Source: a virus. From it: a stretch of DNA of 36,775 nt. Position numbers and translations under genes: made by a program. Of this stretch, positions 32,801 through 36,775 are shown in pieces. Positions within the stretch are counted from its first letter, which is position 1. Each line of letters begins with the position of its first letter. The stretch is taken from positions 1 to 36,775 of IMG/VR virus record IMGVR_UViG_3300022200_000014; one strand, given 5' to 3'. Under the pieces are notes generated by a model that had not been told where the DNA came from, ran no database searches, and was given only the letters and a program-made list of their open reading frames with translations.

Positions 32801-32911
32801 GAAAAAATGGATAAGCTATGGCTTACCAGGAACGATGCATTTAGTAAATACTATAATCAAGCTAATCAGGCACTACAAAAAGCCAAACGAGAAGCTAACC
32901 AGGAGAAATAA
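23810..32911 (+). CDS. Giant polyvalent protein (3033 aa): ParB-like, zincin, adenine methylase, zincin, LPD38-like domains
   Basis: One frame of 9.1 kb, GTG start with AAGGAG upstream. Visible parts: an N-terminal motif FIKDFRIKNPQYNDM (4-18) common to phage internal proteins; a Gly/Ala-rich hydrophobic region (about 135-355); a ParB-like fold with GRHR at 524-527; HELIH (1031-1035), a zinc-protease site; an LPD-type module around GGYYSSF (1459-1465); an N6-adenine methylase with FFPTP (1755-1759), LEPSAGKGN (1779-1787) and NPPF (1840-1843); a second zincin with HEMAH (2034-2038) and EGFAE (2080-2084); and an LPD38-like C-terminal region (about 2480-2950). This is the architecture called polyvalent proteins. 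It takes the P22 gp16 position, so it is probably ejected with the DNA, perhaps disarming host defences. No nuclease activity is proven. Confidence 0.85.
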   Translation: MSEFIKDFRIKNPQYNDMADDQLVTALHTKYYSDIPIEQFNQKIGFQSLPGALDVTPVQAYVAPIEQDNSPFQVNSLLEQDNYLQPNQQIDAYTGAASKPIEQKSMIELIGDKLSEIGGGIASGVEGAYPQAKLQVAGLMQRGEPMTAEQFEQKKNNIGMGMFNTYDDYLKFDQVNRPLSNLLADKGKQIATDTRTDLKPSQFEKGSPGYYSEAIAGSVVNMLPTLGVSLVGRRPDIGLGIMLAQSKGGAYESGRLEGLTPQEADTYSSMIAAAEAIPSAIPVMALLKPTGKILTDMATAGIAEAGQEGLTQAIQAGIDKGYIKPDMTMAEAIDRITEGAIIGAGAGATMSVATSKFADSMNEREKQKLIETQLEAEFDKSLPDANQAELDAMSPDKAQIKSTQANINQQNQTLEAKRQTPEMVVTANIEPQEIDKAKPAQQEPVDFTPPAKEAEKPTKQQVTGKQVVEAPIDEITISKDVPQFKEGANVKGVVEPLGGKFERTGVAPIQIWVREDGRKEVISGRHRLDLAERSGEKSIPAQYHYEAEGFGADQAAVLDAMLNIREGQGKVKDYVDFIKATKPRKAEAESQGILARQTGKRAFTIATEGSDALIASHRNDQLTDEAATRIAEAAPKSEKLQAVGIKAIQEGKTIAVAENMVKAVKYMASESSQDSGDLFGFDDSAMVEAEKLAKAAAKKQAEIQKTLSAVQGAAKNPALAAKEGVDVKDPEAVKARIKALHDEKREWSNWHTNPALVSELKGSDFNLSQETESQRASREKSEAEASKTIEAEAKQSSDMFEADKQVDDFTLTGSDRSADVAAASGQTDIFSQPEVKPEPKSKKLTPEEREAFMDSLEETQAMIAEAGKRDKTNPRYKSYLDSLEEGSEPSNPDYMAFIVKMGKEYRKSKGLRSDAEIGLDKGFTDFIASATEKTRTVTQEDVSDQVLDSFETAEQARKWLANNAKDPVFRELAESLTNLIPSDIEFTHSKEEATSSGRVKGRYTYKEASGNVIDNRVIIYPKGKNESTLTHELIHAATSYTIRNPENDTQKKAIKDIEDLIVHINARQYLFAEGITTEERNSLRSGLGNVDEFVTHSLTHPAFQRALMKIKLPNDNETVFTRLAKAIKSMLGIKMSDGYFERAIAASSKLIEVTPGREKTKLETEKSTFPIAKADPDAAEVIGGNEKTDRKITSATYERAKKRTEKSVEGFVSGSGSGGNIPVKYKYAEHPLAAFDQFKASIRNQTATADEIKSSAKELVDNKDSVIAAMSERAFTKAMLQEITRSPRSDLKKPQMVKQAFESMLSSHVMADATFTIFGGSKSYEEQILEKVNNQTQADVDKNYEKQREYRAERAKQKETFVKSLTNPETLPELKEFIRVRGKDKMTAEQLKTYDEFVAESMREEGTPVIVKGEAEAIKTERAQTKHTKTGDDLFVVKMVGRVEKDHFRELSAKAKQLGGYYSSFAKGEAIPGFQFKTTEAADQFEQLLNGADVDKSNFQEAKAEVKQAKNADKLLDMAQKLEDKANEEINRPRQANTARRASMAAGGIERAEKQLALAKTVRNIAIKLQEGTTVHLGKLSQVTQLEELISIQNRAIPSTMYEHGSFDGYSINRPLKDGVTVEDYINLVELPVIELDKGIVGRIAESLKGKKGYARLAAELSRLPQGKREHLYKLTTEQSEKILAANKAGLIDTHLSWLPDQVSTLSRLNKLGITTGEQLRAAIRELDSMRVAKRQADPIKKLERDLVGKKIEGFFPTPTELVDQMIDYADIQEGHEVLEPSAGKGNIADQIKVSAPNATLDVVEYNASLAALLEAKGYNVVGNDFLQYKGKQYDRIVMNPPFENFQDIDHVKHAYDLLKPGGKLVAIMGAGVKNSRSKAVEFRSWLDDMGSYIEDLPEGSFKNAERSTGVNTVMVTIEKNDDNTLSYKTTDSKVSKPSKTGERIFNAPGHNYIGMFRSSGVPLRQEAVTIEGRTIRVPDKPQRIEPIMSKLIEITGRRIYFGKLKGKSQQGFYRPNVGEIRTRRKNDIEVLAHEMAHYLDVYSNVTLPNFQRLYKEARYNNEVKALSYTDATPRLQQIEGFAEFVRLWLTNSNEAQLRAPEFYNAFNELLARDKKLSSKMRDMQELMHKFYFQGADKLGQALIGKDLSFGHRFNEWKYRRDSRIRQQSIDRFHAARKVEQELTRKIGTVGESAWKQLRIANGGAEGISDYILNYGTVQFDEAGDLKPSGASLHQVLEPVKTITVKPEHKGTQKIDLLMRYFVGRRALELHRQGRENLIPKETAKEWARLGSDYPVFETIQKEYQAFNDRMMDFYEEAGMITAEGRAIMQSMNKDYVPFNRIRDQLAGGKGGKGAGFQKLKGGTANLNDILVNIQDGIVANVQAALTNRAKQRLYQYISNHKDGAIFATKISTDSKPVQVYADDMQAKIKEVLENNGIQFEGDLDLASKDLLTFWQHGVAPKLNESGNIVDSVIINGKPKYYEVQDPLLQEMLVAMNPESYSSFMNVMFGVKNFFTRSITLGIEFTGANLVRDTVGATFLSKNHFIPFVSSFQGMYSFFAKDKYYQDFIRSGGGHSGRLEGATRDSQARRRVKLDEFGVMTGPERLLSTIDNLASAFEYGTRIGEFRLSKKSGKSDMDAGFEAREISTDFSVHGANHFLTGYIRTVPFLNAMVQSQDRVYREALVSKKYNGNPTGMAMKAMLGITLPTLLLYLVNKDDEDYKEIPDYEKRTNWHIKTGEGQFVKIPRPYDVGFVYATMPELFFKYVEDDKGKEFAEGMIWTMTQMYGIDGVPAAMTGWWDIVRNKKWTGAPVIPQALADVEAPEQYSSNTSETFVRMGEALNLSPIKAEHMFKAYTGYLGGYLLAGTDHLLWNKDEFGEKPESKLSENVFLRRFLTPEVRPATANMEKFFELKEKSDKIVSTFKQTIDVRRAIKGQNGEGKFKDDSFYGLSGKEKAVLFALNDSMNDLIKIMYGKEGIKTAELQIKYDKTLTGKEKREKMDKLWLTRNDAFSKYYNQANQALQKAKREANQEK

Positions 32912-32913
32912 TT

Positions 32914-35412
32914 ATGTCAGTAGCTATGATTGGCCCTAAGTTTTACGCATGGGACCGCAACGGTAAGCCTTTGGCGTTTGGCAAGCTTTACACTTATCAA
33001 GCGCGAACTAATTACCCGAAAGCAACTTACAACACTGAAGATCAGATCACAGAAAACACTAACCCAATTATTTTAAACGGGGAAGGTTACGCTGATGTTT
33101 ATCTTGACGGCGCATATAAAATGGTGCTCAAGGATAAAAACGATACTGAGATTTGGACCAGCGATCCGGTAACAGGGGAGCAGCTTGGAGAGTGGTCCGT
33201 TTGTCTGGCAGCATCTTATGTCAGCCCTTCGTCAATAATTGTGTCGGGTAATTTCTCTGCAAAATACAAGCCTGGCGGCAGAGTCAGAGTTGATAATGGA
33301 ACATCAAGTTATTCTTACGCAAATATACTTACGTCATCATTTGCAGGCGGTGAAACTACTATAGAGCTAAGCAGCCCGGTTGTGTCTACTGGGGTTTCTG
33401 GCGTATGCGTATCTTCTGTTACTCAAGATTCCATACCAGATAGCAATCCTGGCAACGTTAACGAGTTAAAAGCGTTTGGTTATTCGCAAGGGCAAGAGAT
33501 TAAAACAAAAGGATATTATGTCGCTGGTGATGGTGGAGGGGCTTCTTACTTGATAAAAACTGTAAGCCAAGCAGCATCTGACGATGATGTCATAGATGGT
33601 TATGGAAACCACTTAATGAGTAACGGGTGCGTTGCTATCCTTCAGGCTGGCAAAACGCTAATGCCGGCGAGATTTGGCCTTAAAGGTGGTGGGAATAACG
33701 ACTCTCAAGCGTTTATAGCGATGAAGAACATAGCTATTAAGAAAAAAGCTGAAATAGCTATAATTGGCGAGTTCTACAGTATTTTACCAGATATTTTATC
33801 GCTATCTGATGGGGAAAATTTAAAAATAACAGGGTTAGATCGTGAAAATTCAGGCATCAAGGCTTATGGCGCTGGTGACAATATGATTACATTGGCTGAA
33901 ACGTCAATGCTATCTATGAGTAATTTGTCTTTAAATGCAAGTGAGTTTGATTGCGGATTAATAAGAGGCTCTGCGACAGGCTCTGGTTTTGTAGGGGTTA
34001 GCGCTGACGGATGCTATTTTGACTGTTCAGGATCTGCCACTAAGCATGGAATTTTCTTATCTGGTAATTTGAAAAATGTCGTTATAACTAATAACATTTT
34101 TCAAGGAAGCTTAACCCCTTCAAGGGTTGGGGCTTTATATCAACTTCAGCGGTTATTATCTGTACCTGATGATGGGACTGATAGTGACGATACAAATCTG
34201 ATTGTAGTCAAATACAATACATTTAAGAACGGTGCAACTCAGTTTTCCACGTTTGGGACTGCGCAGGCGATAAGCCCTCTACACGTTGTAGGCAACACTT
34301 TTTTAGATGCCGAGTGCAGATCAATGCACCTTTACCATTCGGAAGAAAGCCTTATTAGCAAGAATTTAATCAAAGGATGTAAAGGCAGACGACCCACAAT
34401 AGCCGATAACAATATAGGTGGGGCTGTATGGTTGGATTTATACAGTCCTCTTGTAGACGGTTCAAGAAACTCTTCTATTTACTCTGACAACATAGTCAAG
34501 AAATGCAACGGTGTAGGAATATTTGTAGAAGAGTTTTCAGGAACGCTTTCCGGTTGGAGTGTGCTAGAAACTGGTATTTTCCTAGACGGATTCATTTATG
34601 ATAACTCTAACGGCTTTGCAACCACTGGCGGATTTGGGTTTGTTGTTACCGGAGGAAGTAAGCGGTTTACGTTGGCGTGTAGGGCAGACGGGAATGTTAC
34701 AGGAGTGGTAATTGATAGAAGCCTAGGCATAGCTCCTACGCTACAAATCGGGGTTGTAACAATATTAGGCAGTCACATTGATGAAAATAAAGAGCATGGT
34801 GTTTTAATTAGAAACCAAGTTAGAATGTTTCAGATGATAGGTGGTACATGCCTGGGGAATGGAAAGTCGTCATCCGGGAATTATGACGCAATACACATAA
34901 CAAGAGACAGCTTAGATTCAATAACAAGCTTTGAAGTTAAAGACGTTGTGTTTGATGACGAGTCAACAACGGTGGCGTCTAGGCACTGCATTAATAAAAC
35001 TTACGCAGGCGGTTACGGCGACATACAATCAAACAGATTAAACAGCTTATCAGAGTGGGTTAACTCAGGAGGAACTTTCGTTGGGCAGATTGAAAACAAC
35101 AACTGCATAGGAAGCAGGGGCTTTTTGTTGTCAGGTAGCGAACGATGGTATCGTAACAATAGAGGGTATAAAACTGAAGAGTACGCTAACCTTTTGGTTA
35201 CAAATGGCTTTGCCGAATACACTCATACTTTATCAGCTAGTGCAGACATGGCATTTGTTGCCGTAAAGGATAGCTCTACAACTCCGGTTATCATTGCTTC
35301 AAACGTGCTATCGTCAAAGGTTAGCGTGAGGCTTTATGATTCTGGCGGTTCCTTGTTAAATGTTGACAAAAATGTCTCGATAAAAGTTATGACTTCAAAA
35401 AGCCTAGGGTAG
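32914..35412 (+). CDS. Tailspike with beta-helix, receptor-binding
   Basis: An 832-residue protein. Residues about 1-90 are a head-binding-type domain common to phage tailspikes (FYAWDRNGKPLAFGKLYTYQ, YKMVLKDKNDTEIW). A linker region contains GGGASYLI. From about 250 to 700 the sequence has the short repeating strands with N-x-I/F pairs (VVITNNIFQGS, VVGNTFLDA, LISKNLIKGC) of a right-handed parallel beta-helix, as in pectate lyase and P22 tailspike. The likely role is binding and cutting a surface polysaccharide. The active site cannot be picked from sequence. The C-terminus is a beta-rich trimer cap. It is the last gene of the plus arm and its stop abuts the opposite gene's stop. Confidence 0.85.
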   Translation: MSVAMIGPKFYAWDRNGKPLAFGKLYTYQARTNYPKATYNTEDQITENTNPIILNGEGYADVYLDGAYKMVLKDKNDTEIWTSDPVTGEQLGEWSVCLAASYVSPSSIIVSGNFSAKYKPGGRVRVDNGTSSYSYANILTSSFAGGETTIELSSPVVSTGVSGVCVSSVTQDSIPDSNPGNVNELKAFGYSQGQEIKTKGYYVAGDGGGASYLIKTVSQAASDDDVIDGYGNHLMSNGCVAILQAGKTLMPARFGLKGGGNNDSQAFIAMKNIAIKKKAEIAIIGEFYSILPDILSLSDGENLKITGLDRENSGIKAYGAGDNMITLAETSMLSMSNLSLNASEFDCGLIRGSATGSGFVGVSADGCYFDCSGSATKHGIFLSGNLKNVVITNNIFQGSLTPSRVGALYQLQRLLSVPDDGTDSDDTNLIVVKYNTFKNGATQFSTFGTAQAISPLHVVGNTFLDAECRSMHLYHSEESLISKNLIKGCKGRRPTIADNNIGGAVWLDLYSPLVDGSRNSSIYSDNIVKKCNGVGIFVEEFSGTLSGWSVLETGIFLDGFIYDNSNGFATTGGFGFVVTGGSKRFTLACRADGNVTGVVIDRSLGIAPTLQIGVVTILGSHIDENKEHGVLIRNQVRMFQMIGGTCLGNGKSSSGNYDAIHITRDSLDSITSFEVKDVVFDDESTTVASRHCINKTYAGGYGDIQSNRLNSLSEWVNSGGTFVGQIENNNCIGSRGFLLSGSERWYRNNRGYKTEEYANLLVTNGFAEYTHTLSASADMAFVAVKDSSTTPVIIASNVLSSKVSVRLYDSGGSLLNVDKNVSIKVMTSKSLG

Positions 35413-35784
35413 CTAGCGTAAGTTCATAACAAAAAAATGCTTCATATCTTGGTACAAGTAAACGGATTTACTTGTATTATCTATAACGTAACCGTCAACT
35501 AGTAAAACCATATGAGCCTCGCCTTCTATGGTTTTTACTACTAGCTTTTCCCCTTTACCTAATACGCGTTGAATGTATAAGGCATAGTCCTCGCAATCGC
35601 CAATGAGTGATGTTACCCACTTATCTTCTACTCCGTATTGGTCCATATCGGTAATATAAACGTGATGCGACAAAGAAACAGTGTGCAAGTATTGCAATTG
35701 TTCTAGCCTGGTTTGTGGCCAATTGTTATTAACAGAGCAAGAAGTTAAAACGATTAATGTTAACGCTAATAAAATCTTGCTCAT
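35413..35784 (-). CDS. Lipoprotein with minimal transglutaminase-like cysteine protease fold (BTLCP/LapG-like)
   Basis: A 123-residue protein. A signal peptide ends in the lipobox LTSC with Cys16; Ser at +2 suggests outer-membrane sorting. The mature part (108 residues) has Cys64 in GDCEDYA, His91 in EAHMVLL and Asp102 in VIDN, the order and spacing of bacterial transglutaminase-like cysteine proteases such as LapG (COG3672/BTLCP type), though much smaller than usual. It may cut or modify a surface protein, or alter receptors against superinfection; neither is shown. The ATG at 35784 with AGGTGA 5 bases upstream is chosen over GTG at 35793. It is the last gene of the minus-strand nin-type arm and abuts the tailspike gene. 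Confidence 0.7.
   Translation of the reverse strand: MSKILLALTLIVLTSCSVNNNWPQTRLEQLQYLHTVSLSHHVYITDMDQYGVEDKWVTSLIGDCEDYALYIQRVLGKGEKLVVKTIEGEAHMVLLVDGYVIDNTSKSVYLYQDMKHFFVMNLR
35453..35476. repeat. Perfect 10-bp inverted repeat with 4-base loop near the convergent gene ends
   Basis: TACAAGTAAA (35453-35462) and TTTACTTGTA (35467-35476) pair perfectly around CGGA. It lies inside the lipoprotein coding region, 41 bases past the tailspike stop. Neither strand has a T-run directly after the stem (minus-strand T7 at 35431-35437 begins 15 bases beyond), so it is not a canonical terminator, but its place beside the convergence point suggests an effect on one or both transcripts. Confidence 0.7.
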
Positions 35785-35809
35785 TGTGATCACCTATTCA
35801 GTTTGAATT

Positions 35810-36412
35810 TTATTTAATTCGCTTAATTGCTTTACGGGTTATTTTTATGGCTCGCTTAATCCATTCTACATCAAACGTTTTAACGTCCGACTTGTGATCA
35901 CAAAGCCACTCGAATTTATCTATGCCAATTTTTTCAATTAACCTGGGCGTGTATTCGCCTATGTTGCCTGACAAGTGGTTATTACAAACAGAGCATTGCT
36001 TGTGCAAGTTGCTCAAATTAAATCGCAATGCCGAACTATGGCCACGACTGAAGTAATGCCCGGCATGATATTGACCGCCCCAATTAAAAGGCTTGTCACA
36101 GCTTATACAGCCTTCACTGGCATCACGCAGCCTTACATATTGATTAACTAAAGCCTGTAATTCTGACAGCCATTTGCTTTTTGGTTTAACGGCTTCTTTG
36201 CGCTTCCTTAATGCGCTTCTAGCGGCTTTTTCTTTTTGTGCTACCACTTGCTTGGTTTTAGCTTTTATTTTGGCGCTATCCTTTGCACGTTTATCGCTAG
36301 CATACTCTACAGCGTGATCTATTGAGCAAAACGAACCGGCAGGGACTTTAACGCCTGAATCAGTTAAGTGATATATTCCGCACCATTTACATTTTCTTTT
36401 TGAATTAGCCAT
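35810..36412 (-). CDS. ninG: NinG/Rap-like recombination protein
   Basis: A 200-residue protein of the lambda NinG family (PF05766), where lambda NinG is Rap, a Holliday-junction/branched-DNA endonuclease. It has an N-terminal zinc pair (C8-x2-C11, with C29), a basic helical linker (about 40-80, Lys/Ala-rich), and a C-terminal zinc-binding nuclease-like part: C102-x2-C105, HAGH (116-119), then C140-x2-C143-x2-H146. All ligands of the family pattern are intact. It should resolve recombination intermediates made by the Erf/YqaJ system on the other arm. Its ATG shares a base with the DUF1367 stop (TAATG). Confidence 0.88.
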   Translation of the reverse strand: MANSKRKCKWCGIYHLTDSGVKVPAGSFCSIDHAVEYASDKRAKDSAKIKAKTKQVVAQKEKAARSALRKRKEAVKPKSKWLSELQALVNQYVRLRDASEGCISCDKPFNWGGQYHAGHYFSRGHSSALRFNLSNLHKQCSVCNNHLSGNIGEYTPRLIEKIGIDKFEWLCDHKSDVKTFDVEWIKRAIKITRKAIKRIK

Positions 36413-36775
36413 TAGAAAAAACTCAATAGTTGATTATATGTGTTTTCATCCGCAGTTTTAAAAACGTGCTTCATTGCGGCCCTGGTCAACGCTAAGTAGC
36501 ACTCTTCAAATTCTTCTTGTGACATTGCAGAAAACGAAAGTGATTTAGCCTCAACACGCAAATCACCATGTATTGATACGAATTGATCATAGAAGCCAGC
36601 CAGCACAGTTAAGTGATTGCGGAAAACATCAAATTGTTTTGATTCACTTTGATACTGATTAATACCGGCCCAATACTCAAAGCAGAAATTAAAAAATGCA
36701 AAAACCTTGCGGTGAAACTTTGGGTTTCGAGTTAGTTTAATTTCAACCTGGTATTGCTCGCCTGTTTTAAATTTG
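36412..36775 (-). CDS. DUF1367 family protein, C-terminal part (continues through the circular join)
   Basis: This is the remainder of the gene that starts at 201; bases 36649-36775 duplicate 1-127 and should be counted once, giving a 145-codon gene plus stop across the join. The C-terminal part reads VLAGFYDQFVSIHGDLRVEAKSLSF-type beta/helix sequence followed by MSQEEFEECYLALTRAAMKHVF, a helix typical of the family's end. The stop shares a base with the ninG start. There is no frame break at the join, which supports correct circularisation. Confidence 0.8.
   Translation of the reverse strand, partial: KFKTGEQYQVEIKLTRNPKFHRKVFAFFNFCFEYWAGINQYQSESKQFDVFRNHLTVLAGFYDQFVSIHGDLRVEAKSLSFSAMSQEEFEECYLALTRAAMKHVFKTADENTYNQLLSFF
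36649..36775. repeat. Right copy of 127-bp terminal direct repeat
   Basis: This is identical to bases 1-127. Removing one copy leaves a 36,648-bp circle. Confidence 0.93.

Noticed and set aside
35453-35476. The 10-bp hairpin as terminator for either arm
   Set aside because: No T-run adjoins the stem on either strand, so I list it only as an inverted repeat.
1-36775. tRNA genes, integrase and attachment sites
   Set aside because: Scanned by eye for cloverleaf-like stretches and recombinase signatures (tyrosine or serine type) and found none that I could support.

Overview
The window is one complete, circularly closed tailed-phage genome. The first 127 bases (1-127) recur exactly as the last 127 (36649-36775), and a minus-strand gene runs through the join, so the unit genome is 36,648 bp opened at an arbitrary point. 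The late gene order is that of P22-like short-tailed phages: lysis, terminase, P22-type portal, scaffold, P22-type coat, gp4-like and gp10-like tail factors, ejection proteins, and a tailspike last. The host is probably a Gram-negative gammaproteobacterium: the recombination and replication families fit (Erf, YqaJ, YfdQ/DUF2303, NinG, DUF1367) and a phage lipoprotein carries a lipobox. The species cannot be read from the sequence. I see no integrase, no CI-type repressor, no attachment site and no tRNA.

The map has two arms that diverge from an AT-rich control region at about 3231-3380. The short minus-strand arm runs from 3230 down through 1 and on to 36648-35413. In order it encodes a Cro-like HTH protein, an initiator-like protein with iteron-like DNA repeats inside its gene, a small protein, a DUF6475 replication partner, a Cys-rich protein, a Dam-family adenine methylase, a small protein, DUF1367, NinG (Rap-like), and a tiny lipoprotein with a transglutaminase-like cysteine protease triad. 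This resembles the lambda/P22 cro-O-P-nin arm, except that it points away from the late genes.

The long plus-strand arm (3381-35412) begins at a good sigma70 promoter. It carries recombination genes (Erf, YqaJ exonuclease, DUF2303, SSB), then small genes, a lysozyme-like endolysin and a 3TM holin. A cluster of small membrane proteins follows, two of them in overlapping frames. TerS and TerL come next, with a GIY-YIG nuclease between them, and then the virion genes. A quarter of the genome is one 3033-residue gene (23810-32911), a polyvalent protein probably ejected with the DNA. It combines a ParB-like fold, two zincin HExxH sites, an N6-adenine methylase and a C-terminal LPD38-like region. 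The arms converge with no space between them at 35412/35413, where the palindrome TAGCTA supplies both stop codons.

The points most worth following are: (i) 10-bp phased repeats in the initiator gene that keep their DNA sequence while changing reading frame, the best origin candidate; (ii) the giant polyvalent protein; (iii) the lipoprotein cysteine protease; (iv) a strong plus-strand terminator placed inside the minus-strand arm; (v) a hairpin in almost every sizeable gap of the plus-strand early operon.
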